DNA from: Devosia sp.
Lineage (GTDB): Bacteria > Pseudomonadota > Alphaproteobacteria > Rhizobiales > Devosiaceae
Assembly: GCA_017794705.1 (NCBI GenBank)
Contig: CP051235.1
Location: forward strand, 1,923,010 to 1,987,009
Length of the DNA: 64,000 nt
Direction: 5' to 3'
Positions 1-8,461 of the stretch are shown here, piece by piece. A model generated the notes under the pieces. It ran no database searches. It saw nothing but the letters and a program-made list of their open reading frames with translations, and was not told the origin of the DNA. The position numbers and the translations under genes are program-made. The first letter of the stretch is position 1; each line of letters starts with the position of its first letter.

Positions 1-456
1 GATCTTTTTGTATGTGTCCGGCTCGTGCTTTCTGACCCAGGCGATCTTTGGGGCGGTGAAGCCGGGCATGGCGATATTGCCGGCGAGATCGCGCAGGTTG
101 GGGAGCGCGGCTTCCATCTCGGCGCACTCGGCAAATGACCGCCCGTCGTTCCACAAAATCGAGGGGCGCAATACTTCGTCGTTGGCACCCAGCAGAACCG
201 CACCGTGCATGTGGCCGGACAGGCCGATGCCCTTGACCGCAGCGAGCTCACGCGGGTGGCTTTGCTTCAGCGCATCGATGGCATTGAGGGTGGCCGTCCA
301 CCAGTCGGCCGGGTTCTGCTCCGACCAGCCGGGCTTTGGCCGCACCGGTTCGATGGCCGGCGCCGTCGCGTCGCCAATCGGTTTGCCGTTTTCATCGATC
401 AGCATCGCCTTGACGCCGGAAGTGCCGACGTCAATTCCCAGATAGGTCGCCGTCAT
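1..456 (-). CDS. xylB: Xylulokinase, amino-terminal part (runs off left edge)
   Basis: First 152 residues of an FGGY-family sugar kinase, most like xylulokinase, which phosphorylates D-xylulose in the cytoplasm to feed the pentose phosphate pathway. Visible motifs are the phosphate-1 loop GIDVGTSGVKAML near the start, WSEQNPADWW, GLSGHMHGAVLL with the Met-His pair typical of xylulokinases, ILWNDGR and MPGFTAPK. These follow the order in E. coli XylB. The second domain lies outside the window. The ATG sits inside an 18-base perfect palindrome (455-472). The LacI-type regulator is 86 bases upstream on the same strand, so it probably controls this gene. Another FGGY substrate such as ribulose is less likely given the xylulokinase-like motifs. 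Confidence 0.85.
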   Translation of the reverse strand, partial: MTATYLGIDVGTSGVKAMLIDENGKPIGDATAPAIEPVRPKPGWSEQNPADWWTATLNAIDALKQSHPRELAAVKGIGLSGHMHGAVLLGANDEVLRPSILWNDGRSFAECAEMEAALPNLRDLAGNIAMPGFTAPKIAWVRKHEPDTYKKI

Positions 457-472
457 GAGGTACGTACCTCAT
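455..472. promoter_or_regulatory. Perfect 18-bp palindrome over the xylB start: candidate LacI-family operator
   Basis: ATGAGGTACGTACCTCAT is identical to its reverse complement and has the central CG step usual in LacI/GalR-family operators. It lies between the LacI-type regulator gene and xylB and includes the xylB start codon and its only GAGG ribosome-binding-like sequence. It could act as a DNA operator or as an mRNA hairpin hiding the start. Assignment to the adjacent regulator is inference. Confidence 0.5.
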
Positions 473-542
473 TACAGATTGTGAGTAACCGACTTCGGGT
501 CATTTTTGGTCGTGCGGGCATGTGTGATCCCCCTCCCAGAGG

Positions 543-1595
543 TCAGATCAGATTGTCGCGCAAAAAAATTCCGATTTCAATGGGGTTGGTTTCCACTGGC
601 ATATCCGGCTGCAGCGCCAATTGCTGGGCGGCGGCGATGGCGGCGCGCACCTCGCCTTCCGGATCCTGATCGAGCACCACGTCGATGGCGCCGGACTTCA
701 GGCCTTGCCGGGTTTCGGCGGAAAGCTCATGGGCGATGACGCGAATGCGGTGTGACTTGCCGGATTGCTGCAGCGCCCGCAACAGTCCTTCATTGCCGGC
801 CCCCATGGAATAAATTCCCGCGAGGTCCGGATCATGGGTCAAAAGTTCAACGACCCGTTTGGCCGTTTCATGCCCGTCGTCGAAACCCTCGATCGGGCCG
901 ATCAGATCGAGCGAGGGAAATTCGTCGAGGCACAGTTCGTGAAAACCCATGAAGCGCTCACGGTGGTCACGAAGCCCCATGGAGCCGACGATCATGGCCA
1001 CCTTGGCGCGCGGCCCGACAAACCTTCCCATCAGCGAGGCGGCGGTGCGGCCAGCCGCAATATTGTCCACGCCCACGAAATGTCGCCGCTTGGATTCGGG
1101 CAGGTCGGAAACCAGCGTCATCACCGGCACCTTGCGGTTCTGCGCCCGGGCGACGGCCTCTCGCACCGCGCCGTCCTCGCTGGCCACAATGATGGCGCAG
1201 TCGCAGTCGGTCTTCTTGATTGAGTTGATGGCGCCGGCCAGCGCTTCGGGGTCGAGGGCGGCGAAACGCGACAGCTTGATGTCGGTGCGCGCACCGGCCA
1301 GGTCCCCCGCTTCTCGGACGATGGCGTCAGCCAGATTGGCAAAGAAGGGATTATTGCCGTCGGGCAAAAGGAAGTGCAGCTTGGCCGATCGTGACCGGGC
1401 CAATAGCGACGCCACCACGTCGCGCTGATAGCCGAGTTCGGCCACCGCCTTTTGCACCTTTTCCACCGTTGAGGGGCGTACGCCATCACGCCCGTTGAGC
1501 ACGCGATCAACCGTGGCAAGGGAGACTTTTGCAGCCCGCGCCACGTCCTTGACGGTCGGCTTTCTGTGTTGAACCGGCGCAGCCACTCGCACCAT
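543..1595 (-). CDS. LacI-family transcriptional regulator
   Basis: A 350-residue LacI/GalR-type repressor. The helix-turn-helix is at residues 14-35 (TVKDVARAAKVSLATVDRVLN), with Asp in place of the usual Ser in TVSRVLN. It is followed by the hinge helix and a periplasmic-binding-protein-like sugar sensor (for example FLLPDGNNPFFANLADAI and GVDNIAAGRTAASLMGRF). Lying between xylB and the divergent galM, it probably senses a pentose or another aldose and controls xylB and any xylose genes to the left. The start is uncertain: AGGAGG almost touches the ATG at 1595, so the GTG codons at residues 2 or 4 are better spaced. The effector cannot be read from sequence. Confidence 0.9.
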   Translation of the reverse strand: MVRVAAPVQHRKPTVKDVARAAKVSLATVDRVLNGRDGVRPSTVEKVQKAVAELGYQRDVVASLLARSRSAKLHFLLPDGNNPFFANLADAIVREAGDLAGARTDIKLSRFAALDPEALAGAINSIKKTDCDCAIIVASEDGAVREAVARAQNRKVPVMTLVSDLPESKRRHFVGVDNIAAGRTAASLMGRFVGPRAKVAMIVGSMGLRDHRERFMGFHELCLDEFPSLDLIGPIEGFDDGHETAKRVVELLTHDPDLAGIYSMGAGNEGLLRALQQSGKSHRIRVIAHELSAETRQGLKSGAIDVVLDQDPEGEVRAAIAAAQQLALQPDMPVETNPIEIGIFLRDNLI

Positions 1596-1734
1596 CCCTC
1601 CTCACGCAACGCACAAATCATAGTCAGCGCATTTCGATTTCGCCAGCACCCGAATGGGATTTGACGGTGATAATTCAGGCGGTGCGCTTGGCGGGTTGGG
1701 ATCTTTCGCCTTACATGCGCGCTGACGCGCGGCG

Positions 1735-2757
1735 ATGGAGAGGCTCTTGAAAGTCAGGCAGATGGGCACGCACAAGGGGCGGGCCGTCGAACAGGTGACG
1801 CTGGTCAGCGTGACCGGGGTCGAAGTCGACATCATGAACTACGGGGTGGTGGTGCGCGACTGGCGAGTGCCGCTTGAGGGCAGCATGCGCTCGGTGGTTC
1901 TGGGGTTCGAGAGTTTTGAGCCCTACCCCGAGCACAGCCCGCATTTTGGATCGCTGGCCGGACGTGTTGCCAACCGCATCGCAATGGCCCGGTTCGACCT
2001 CGATGGCCAGACCTTTGAGTTGCCGGTCAACGAAGGGGACTATTGTCTGCATGGCGGGCCGGAGGGCCTGGGGTTCCAGGTCTGGGAGCTTGATCCGGAG
2101 AGCACGACGGAACGCGCCCGTTTCACCCATTTCAGCCCGGAGGGCGCCATGGGCTTTCCCGGCAATGTCAGCTTCGAAGCGATCTACACGCTGTCGGACA
2201 ACCGGTTGCGGCTTGAGCTTTTTGCTCACCCCGACCGACGGACGCCGATCAGCCTGGTTCAGCATCAATATTTCAACCTCGGCACCGGCACGGATGTGCT
2301 TGATCATCATGTGACCATCTCCGCCGACCGCTACACGCCGGTTTCGGAAAACCTCGTTCCCACCGGCGAAGTGCTGCCGGTCGCGGGCACAATCTATGAT
2401 CTGCGCGATGGTCGCATATTACGCGATCAGGCCGGCCAACCGCTCAACTATGACATCAATCTCTGTCTGCCGGAGGGGCGGGATTTCGCCGAACCGCTGG
2501 TGCATGTCACGGGTCCGGACGGCAAGCTGGGGCTGAAACTGTGGAGCGACCGCCCCGGCGTGCAGTTCTACAATGGGGTGTGGACCGATGCGAAAGTGCC
2601 GGGCCTCGGCGGCAAGATCTATGGTCCCTATTCGGGCCTGTGCTTTGAAGACCAGGCTTGGCCGGGCGCGCTCAATCACGCCAATTTCCCCTCGATCATT
2701 CACGATCCGGACAATCCCTACCGGCACTGGTGCGAGATCGAGATCGCACCGCTCTGA
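1735..2757 (+). CDS. galM: Aldose 1-epimerase (mutarotase)
   Basis: A 340-residue cytosolic galactose-mutarotase-fold enzyme that interconverts alpha and beta anomers of aldoses. Family residues are visible: GRVANRI (about 76-82), HGG (106-108), the catalytic acid His177 in VQHQYFNLG, Asp240, and the catalytic base Glu305 in CFEDQAWP. Length is normal for the family. It is divergent from the LacI-type regulator and probably belongs with the xylose/aldose module. Neither the ATG at 1735 nor the later in-frame ATG at 1762 has a strong ribosome-binding site. A hairpin at 2806-2831 may end the transcript. Confidence 0.9.
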   Translation: MERLLKVRQMGTHKGRAVEQVTLVSVTGVEVDIMNYGVVVRDWRVPLEGSMRSVVLGFESFEPYPEHSPHFGSLAGRVANRIAMARFDLDGQTFELPVNEGDYCLHGGPEGLGFQVWELDPESTTERARFTHFSPEGAMGFPGNVSFEAIYTLSDNRLRLELFAHPDRRTPISLVQHQYFNLGTGTDVLDHHVTISADRYTPVSENLVPTGEVLPVAGTIYDLRDGRILRDQAGQPLNYDINLCLPEGRDFAEPLVHVTGPDGKLGLKLWSDRPGVQFYNGVWTDAKVPGLGGKIYGPYSGLCFEDQAWPGALNHANFPSIIHDPDNPYRHWCEIEIAPL

Positions 2758-2805
2758 CCGGACACTGCCGGACGGCGGGCTTGCCCTGGGAAAGATCCGG
2801 GTTCT

Positions 2806-2831
2806 AAAATCAGGCTTTTCGTCCTGATTTT
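2806..2831 (+). terminator. Hairpin after galM, probable intrinsic terminator
   Basis: AAAATCAGG and CCTGATTTT form a perfect 9-bp inverted repeat around an 8-base loop. The right arm ends in a short T tract. The position, 49 bases after galM and before cfa, fits a weak terminator that could work in both directions. Confidence 0.5.
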
Positions 2832-2855
2832 CGAATTCAATGCTGCTGTCTCGCC

Positions 2856-3971
2856 ATGACCGCAAAGTCAGAAAAGATCGTCCGCGAAGTTCTCGAACGT
2901 TGTGACGTCCGCATCGGCGGTGATCGTCCGTTCGACGTTCAGGTGCATGACAGGCGCCTTTACGACAGGCTGATCACGCAAGGTACGCTCGGCCTCGGCG
3001 AAAGCTACACGCAGGGCTGGTGGGATTGCGACGCCATCGACGAACTGGTCAGCCGGCTGTTGTCTGTCGATGCGGCCAGCATCGCCTCACTCGATTTTTC
3101 GGTGTTGTGGAGTTACCTGCGCGGTTCGCTGCTCAACCTGCAGCGCTGGCGGCCGTTCCAGGTCGGCCAGCAGCATTATGACCTGTCGAACAGTCTTTAT
3201 GCGGCCATGCTGGACAGGCGCATGATCTATTCCTGCGGTTACTGGCAGGATGCCGCAGACCTTGATGAGGCGCAGGAGCAAAAGCTCGACCTGATCTGCC
3301 GCAAGATCGGTTTGAAGTCGGGGGACCGTGTGCTGGATATCGGCGCCGGCTGGGGCGGTTTCCTCCGGTTCGCCGCCGAGCGATATGGCGTCACGGGCGT
3401 TGGTGTCACGGTTTCAGAACAGCAGGCCCGGTTCGCCGAAAAGAACCTTTCCGGCCTGCCGGTCGAGATGAAACTGCTCGACTATCACAAGCTCGACGGT
3501 CTCTTCGATCATCTGGTCTCTGTGGGCATGTTCGAGCATGTCGGCCACAAGAATTACCGGGCCTACATGCAAAAGGCGCATGAGTTGCTGGCCGACGACG
3601 GCCTGTTCCTTCTGCACACGATCGGCGGCAATCTCAGCCAGACCCATGGCGATCCGTGGTCGGAAAAATACATTTTTCCCAACGGCATGCTGCCCTCGGT
3701 CCGGCAGATCGGCGCCGCCATAGAGGGCCTGTTCGTGATGGAGGACTGGCACAATTTCGGGACCCACTACGACAGGACGCTTCTGGCCTGGCACGGTAAT
3801 TTCGAAGCGGCATGGCCGGAACTTGCGCCGGCATTCGACGATCGCTTCCGCCGCATGTGGCGCTATTACCTGCTCAGCTTCGCCGGCGCCTTCCGGGCCC
3901 GCAAGATGCAGCTCTGGCAGGTGGTTCTGTCGAAGCCAGGGGTACGGGGCGGCTATACCCGGCTCAGCTGA
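2856..3971 (+). CDS. cfa: Cyclopropane-fatty-acyl-phospholipid synthase family protein
   Basis: A 371-residue SAM-dependent enzyme that methylenates cis double bonds of membrane phospholipid acyl chains. The SAM-binding motif is VLDIGAGWGGF at about 159-169. Residues matching the E. coli active site are seen as Cys127 (YSCGYW), Glu227 (GMFEHVG), His254 (LLHTIGG) and Tyr305 (GTHYDRT). The Cys of E. coli ACAGAFRAR is replaced here (SFAGAFRAR); that Cys is not thought to be essential. The end overlaps the convergent downstream gene by 8 bases. A related fatty-acid methyltransferase activity cannot be excluded. Confidence 0.88.
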   Translation: MTAKSEKIVREVLERCDVRIGGDRPFDVQVHDRRLYDRLITQGTLGLGESYTQGWWDCDAIDELVSRLLSVDAASIASLDFSVLWSYLRGSLLNLQRWRPFQVGQQHYDLSNSLYAAMLDRRMIYSCGYWQDAADLDEAQEQKLDLICRKIGLKSGDRVLDIGAGWGGFLRFAAERYGVTGVGVTVSEQQARFAEKNLSGLPVEMKLLDYHKLDGLFDHLVSVGMFEHVGHKNYRAYMQKAHELLADDGLFLLHTIGGNLSQTHGDPWSEKYIFPNGMLPSVRQIGAAIEGLFVMEDWHNFGTHYDRTLLAWHGNFEAAWPELAPAFDDRFRRMWRYYLLSFAGAFRARKMQLWQVVLSKPGVRGGYTRLS

Positions 3972-4563
3972 CCATGAACGGGAACGGCACGAGCCCCGCC
4001 CCGAGCGCCCCCAGAAGGGCGGCATGCAGTAGCACAACACAAAGCGTAGCGGCCTGATAGGATGATTTATGGCGCTTGTGGCGGAACATGTGCTGGGCCA
4101 GAAGCCCGCCGACAATGCCGCCAAACAGGTCGATGGCCAGAAGCGTGTTCTCGCTGATGCGCCAGATACCCAGCTTGGCGGCGCGCTTGTCCCAGGAATA
4201 GGTGACGAGCGCGAAACCGCCCATCAGCACATAGACGCTGGCAAACCATAGCGGCACCTTGCCCAGCATGATGTCGACCTGCAGCACGATCAAAAGAATG
4301 GCGGCGGTCGCCAGATGCAGGGAGAGGGGCGGGATCAGCCCCGTTTCGGTGCCCAGAATATCAACGCGTTTTGCTGCGGGGCGCCCGTTGCGGCCCGGCA
4401 CGATCTCGAATTCGATCTGGTCGCCGGCCTGCGGGCGGGGCATGTTGGGATTGACGGATTTGACATGCACGAACACGCGTTCGGTGCCGCCGGGCAGACG
4501 GGCAAAACCAAACCCCCGGGTATCATCCCAGTCCACCAATTGTGCTTCGACGCGCGCTGACAT
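3964..4563 (-). CDS. Cold-shock domain fused to DUF1294 membrane domain
   Basis: A 199-residue two-part protein. Residues 5-70 are a cold-shock nucleic-acid-binding fold with an RNP1-like RGFGFARL and the basic stretch NGRPAAKRV. Residues 80-199 are a DUF1294 membrane domain with hydrophobic segments (LATAAILLIVLQV, SVYVLMGGFALV, LLAIDLFGGIVGGLLAQ) and the conserved YSWDKRAAKLGIWRISE. The fusion would hold a nucleic-acid-binding domain at the inner membrane. The fused architecture is known in other bacteria, but the function is not established. It is convergent with cfa, overlapping by 8 bases. Confidence 0.85.
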   Translation of the reverse strand: MSARVEAQLVDWDDTRGFGFARLPGGTERVFVHVKSVNPNMPRPQAGDQIEFEIVPGRNGRPAAKRVDILGTETGLIPPLSLHLATAAILLIVLQVDIMLGKVPLWFASVYVLMGGFALVTYSWDKRAAKLGIWRISENTLLAIDLFGGIVGGLLAQHMFRHKRHKSSYQAATLCVVLLHAALLGALGAGLVPFPFMVS

Positions 4564-4670
4564 GGTCTTCCTTCCAACCCCTTCTTTATGCGTGCCGAGC
4601 GGTTAATGCCGGGTCACCAAATTGTGGCGATTGGAAGAAGATTTGGAGATTCCGGCGGTCGGCAAACGCC

Positions 4671-6191
4671 TCATGCGGCAGCCATGTCGAGCCGGTATCC
4701 CAGGGCTTCCGCGATATGCGGGCGGGCGACCTTGTCGGCCCCCTGAAGGTCCGCGAGGGTGCGGGCGAGCTTCAAAACCCTGTGATAGGCGCGGGCGGAA
4801 AGGGCGAACCGGTCGGCGGCCTTGAGCAGCAGATCGCGGCTTTCACTGTCCGGGTTGACCACCTGTTCGATCAGGCTGGCGCTGGCGCCGGAATTGGTAA
4901 AGACGCCGGGCTGTCCGAGCTGACGGTATCGCTCGAGCTGGCGGGTACGGGCGTTGGCGACCCGGGCCGCGACATCCGCGCTCGCCTCGGCGCCCCCCGC
5001 CTGCATCATTTCGGCGGCGGAGACGGCAGGTACATCGATCCTGATGTCGATCCGGTCCAGAAACGGGCCGGAGACTCGGGCCTGATAATCCCCGGCACAG
5101 CGATCGCCCCGGCGGCAGGTATGGCCGGGTGTGCCGGCAAGCCCGCATTTGCACGGGTTCATCGCCGCCACCAGCTGGAAACGCGATGGATAGGAGACGC
5201 GGGCATTGGCGCGGGCGATTACCGTCTCGCCCGCCTCCAGCGGCTGACGCAAGCTGTCGAGCACCTGCGGCGAGAATTCGGGCAATTCATCGAGAAACAA
5301 AACGCCATTATGCGCCAGCGAGACTTCCCCGGGTTTGACCCGCAACCCGCCGCCGACCAGTGCTGCCATCGAGGCGGAATGATGCGGGTTGCGGAACGGG
5401 CGCCGGTCGGAAATCCGGCCTCCCGGCAATTGCCCGGCGATCGACTGGATCATGGAAATGTCCAACAGTTCACGCGGGCTCAACGGCGGCAGTATGGAGG
5501 GTAAACGGGCCGCCAGCATGGATTTGCCAGCGCCTGGCGGTCCGATCATCAACAGATTGTGGCCCCCTGCCGCCGCGACTTCCAGCGCCCGCCGCGCCAC
5601 GGCCTGGCCGCGGATTTCGCTGAGATCGGGCAACAGCGCGCCGGGTTCATAGCGTTTGGCGACGGGCCGTGCCGCAAGCTGATGCCCGGCCAGGTGATTG
5701 ACCAGAGCCAGCAGACTTTCGGTGGCCACGATGGTCAGATCCTCACTGGCCCAGGCCGCTTCCGGGCCGCAGGCAGCCGGGCAGATAATACCCAGATCCC
5801 GGCCATTGGCGGCGATTGCGGCAGGCAGGGTGCCCTGCACAGGGGCCAGCCGCCCGTCCAGCGCCAGTTCGCCCAGCACCAGAAAGCCGCTGAGCGCGTC
5901 AGAAGGCACGGCGCCGATGGCGGCCATCAGACCGAGTGCGATCGGCAAGTCATAGTGTGAGCCTTCCTTGGGCAGGTCGGCGGGGGCCAGGTTGATGGTG
6001 ATGCGCTTGGGCGGCAGCCCCAAACCCGAAGCCGTCAGCGCGGCGCGCACCCGTTCGCGGCTTTCCCCCACCGCCTTGTCCGGCAGCCCGACGATATTGA
6101 ATTGCGGCAGTCCGGGAGCGATTTGCACCTGCACATCGACGGGAACGGCTTCAATGCCCTGAAAGGCAACGGTCTGAACGCGGGTGACCAT
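4671..6191 (-). CDS. comM: YifB/ComM family Mg-chelatase-like AAA+ ATPase
   Basis: A 506-residue protein. Residues 1-170 are a Lon-protease-like ChlI domain (FNIVGLPDKAVGESRERV), followed by a Mg-chelatase-type AAA+ module with Walker A GPPGAGKS (217-224) and Walker B VLFLDE (297-302). A Cys cluster follows (C347, C349, C359, C365). In naturally competent bacteria ComM is a hexameric helicase that drives branch migration of incoming DNA; elsewhere its role is less clear. In many rhizobia the gene lies next to gshB; here about 3.4 kb of other genes separates them. No other competence genes are visible in the window. Confidence 0.92.
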   Translation of the reverse strand: MVTRVQTVAFQGIEAVPVDVQVQIAPGLPQFNIVGLPDKAVGESRERVRAALTASGLGLPPKRITINLAPADLPKEGSHYDLPIALGLMAAIGAVPSDALSGFLVLGELALDGRLAPVQGTLPAAIAANGRDLGIICPAACGPEAAWASEDLTIVATESLLALVNHLAGHQLAARPVAKRYEPGALLPDLSEIRGQAVARRALEVAAAGGHNLLMIGPPGAGKSMLAARLPSILPPLSPRELLDISMIQSIAGQLPGGRISDRRPFRNPHHSASMAALVGGGLRVKPGEVSLAHNGVLFLDELPEFSPQVLDSLRQPLEAGETVIARANARVSYPSRFQLVAAMNPCKCGLAGTPGHTCRRGDRCAGDYQARVSGPFLDRIDIRIDVPAVSAAEMMQAGGAEASADVAARVANARTRQLERYRQLGQPGVFTNSGASASLIEQVVNPDSESRDLLLKAADRFALSARAYHRVLKLARTLADLQGADKVARPHIAEALGYRLDMAAA

Positions 6192-6314
6192 GGGCTGGTC
6201 CTTCGCTTTGGCTCAAATTACGTCGCCAGTTTGCCGCAGGTCGGCGGGAAGCGCAAGAACATTTAGTGAACATGCGAGTCGGCGGCTTGACGCTGTCGCG
6301 CCGCCGCCAGACAG

Positions 6315-7520
6315 TTGCGGAAAACGGCCCGCCGTCTGGTGCCCTGGGAGCCACCCCTGCCCGATCAGATCGAAGACTTCATTGCCGCCGCGACCTACCG
6401 GCCCAAACCCTGGCATCTGCGCTTCTGGCACGGCATGCGGTTCGGGACGTGGATCAGGCTGTTGGCCCGCAACGGGTTCCGCGTCGCGCCCGGGGCAATT
6501 CCCCTGGCGCTCGGCATCACGCTGATCTCGATCGTCAACACAGTGGCGCGCTGGGTGCAGGAGGTTGTGCTCTGGCCGGTCATATCACTGGCGAAGGTCA
6601 ACCAGCCCCCGGTATTCATCATCGGCCACTGGCGCTCAGGCACGACCCTTCTGCACGAGTTGCTGTTGCACGATCCGCGGTTCCGCGCGCCGAGCACCCT
6701 TCACTGCATGAACCCCAATCATTTTCTTCTGACCGGCTGGATCATTCGCCTTCTGGGGTTCCTGTTGCCGGAAAAACGGCCGATGGACGACATGCAGACC
6801 GGCTGGGACCTGCCGCAGGAAGACGAGTTCGCGCTGGTCAATCTGGGTCAGCCATCGCCCTATCTCGACATGGCCTTCCCCCTTGAGGGCCGGCAGGCCC
6901 CGGAAAGCCTGACCCTCAGGGACATGGACCCGGCCGCCCGTTCGAGATGGAAGAACACACTTTCCGGCTTTCTGCGGCGGGTCAGCCTTGGGCATGGGAG
7001 CAAGATCCTGCTGCTCAAATCGCCCACCCATACCGCCCGCATCCGCACGCTCCTTGAGATGTATCCGGGGGCACGGTTCATCCTGATCACCCGCGAGCCG
7101 GAGGCGGTTTTCGCCTCGACCGTCAAGCTCTGGCATGCGCTTAACATGTCACAGGGCCTGCAGCATCCCGATCCGGCGAGGCTCAAGGACAAGGTGCTTG
7201 TGGATTTCGAGACGCTTTTCGAAGCGTTGAACGAAGATGTGGACCTGATCCCGGCCGGACAGTTTGCCCATTTGCACTACGAGGACCTGCTGGACCGGCC
7301 GGCAACTGCTCTGGAACGGGTCTATTCGGAACTGGACCTCAACGGATTCGACCAGCTTGAGCCCGCCATCCGCCGCTATTTTGCCGAGCGCGCGGACTAT
7401 GTCGCCGGTAGCTATCATCTCGACGCCGAACTGGCCGCGGAAATTGCCCGGCGCTGGCGTCCGCTGATGGCGGCGTGGGGCTATGACGAGGCGCCCGAAC
7501 GCGTCTTAATCAAGTCTTAA
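6315..7520 (+). CDS. Sulfotransferase family protein
   Basis: About 400 residues with the PAPS-binding signature of sulfotransferases: the 5'-phosphosulfate loop FIIGHWRSGTTLLHELL (about 101-117) and the 3'-phosphate region KSPTHTARI followed by ARFILITREP. It probably moves sulfate from PAPS to a lipid, sugar or small molecule; the acceptor is not deducible. A hydrophobic stretch at about 58-95 suggests membrane association. No ATG fits: the frame opens at TTG 6315 after a stop at 6288, with GTG 6339 as the alternative. The final codons overlap a CtrA-type box (7506-7521). The downstream lysozyme gene is 116 bases away and probably independent. Confidence 0.85.
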   Translation: MRKTARRLVPWEPPLPDQIEDFIAAATYRPKPWHLRFWHGMRFGTWIRLLARNGFRVAPGAIPLALGITLISIVNTVARWVQEVVLWPVISLAKVNQPPVFIIGHWRSGTTLLHELLLHDPRFRAPSTLHCMNPNHFLLTGWIIRLLGFLLPEKRPMDDMQTGWDLPQEDEFALVNLGQPSPYLDMAFPLEGRQAPESLTLRDMDPAARSRWKNTLSGFLRRVSLGHGSKILLLKSPTHTARIRTLLEMYPGARFILITREPEAVFASTVKLWHALNMSQGLQHPDPARLKDKVLVDFETLFEALNEDVDLIPAGQFAHLHYEDLLDRPATALERVYSELDLNGFDQLEPAIRRYFAERADYVAGSYHLDAELAAEIARRWRPLMAAWGYDEAPERVLIKS

Positions 7521-7521
7521 C
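7506..7521 (+). promoter_or_regulatory. CtrA-type box TTAA-N7-TTAAC upstream of the GH25 gene
   Basis: TTAATCAAGTCTTAAC matches the full CtrA recognition sequence (TTAA, seven bases, TTAAC) exactly. It overlaps the sulfotransferase stop codon and lies about 115 bases before the GH25 lipoprotein gene on the same strand, a position suited to regulating that gene. A match of this short motif can occur by chance. Confidence 0.5.
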
Positions 7522-7636
7522 CAGCCTGATCGACAGGGCGGGCGAAGCAAGCACCTGTTAACCGCGACATGTTGAATCAAATGCCATCGAACGGGCGGCA
7601 AGTGCCCGGAAATTCTCATGCATTTGAAAGTCTGCC

Positions 7637-8455
7637 ATGTCCGCCTTTCGCCGCCAAATACACCTGTGGCGCTCAGCAATCCTGGTGCTCGGCCTGACGT
7701 TTCTGGCCGCCTGCAGCGGCACCGGCATTGTGGTTGGCGACAATGATCCGCACCCCGGTGTGCGGCGCGCCCATTCCATGCCTGTGCAGGGCATAGACAT
7801 TGCCCGTTATCAGGGGCAGGTGGATTTCGCCGCGGCACGGGCCGCCGGCACGCGTTTCGTCTTCATCAAGGCGACCGAAGGCGGCGACTATCTTGATCCG
7901 ATGTTCAGGGAAAACTGGCGGCGTTCGCATGAGGCGGGACTGGCCCGCGGGGCCTATCACTTCATGACCTGGTGCCGCCCGGCGGTCGAACAGGCCAACT
8001 GGTTCAAGGCCAATGTGCCCAACGATCCCTATGCGCTGCCGCCTGTGCTTGATCTCGAGTGGAACAATCATTCCTCCTGCCGCCCCGATCTTGAGGATGG
8101 CGAGGCGCTGGCCATGGTGCGTACCATGCTCCTGGCCATGGAAGAGCATACCGGCAAGCTGCCGATCATCTACACGGACATGAATTTCCACCGCGACGTT
8201 CTTGAAGGCCTGCATCTGGACAATACGTTCTGGCTGCGCTCGGTCGCCGCCGAACCGCATCACCGCTACCACAATCGCATGTGGACCTTCTGGCAATGGA
8301 CGCAGACGGGCACCATGCCCGGCATCCGTGGCGAGGTGGACCGCAACGTCTATTTCGGCTCCGAGGACGAATGGGTGCAGTTCCTGCTCACGGGCTGCGA
8401 TCCGCGCGCCTGGTCGCGGCTTGGCCCGATGGGCCGGTGCGGCAGCCTCAAATAG
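7637..8455 (+). CDS. GH25 family lysozyme-like lipoprotein
   Basis: A 272-residue glycoside hydrolase family 25 (Chalaropsis-type muramidase) protein predicted to cut the peptidoglycan glycan backbone. An N-terminal signal with lipobox LAAC (lipidated Cys26) places it at the cell envelope. The fold opens with GIDIARYQG (Asp54). Catalytic Asp139 and Glu141 lie in PPVLDLEW. Other family landmarks are FVFIKATEGGDYLDP, ARGAYHF and the C-terminal FWQWTQTG with GEVDRN. The fold is complete, so it is probably active. A CtrA-type box upstream suggests cell-cycle control. This looks like an endogenous wall-remodelling enzyme; no phage genes are nearby. Confidence 0.9.
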   Translation: MSAFRRQIHLWRSAILVLGLTFLAACSGTGIVVGDNDPHPGVRRAHSMPVQGIDIARYQGQVDFAAARAAGTRFVFIKATEGGDYLDPMFRENWRRSHEAGLARGAYHFMTWCRPAVEQANWFKANVPNDPYALPPVLDLEWNNHSSCRPDLEDGEALAMVRTMLLAMEEHTGKLPIIYTDMNFHRDVLEGLHLDNTFWLRSVAAEPHHRYHNRMWTFWQWTQTGTMPGIRGEVDRNVYFGSEDEWVQFLLTGCDPRAWSRLGPMGRCGSLK

Positions 8456-8461
8456 GCCGTG

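Noticed and set aside
7637..8455. GH25 lysozyme as a prophage endolysin
   Set aside because: It is a lipoprotein with a signal sequence and no phage gene lies nearby.
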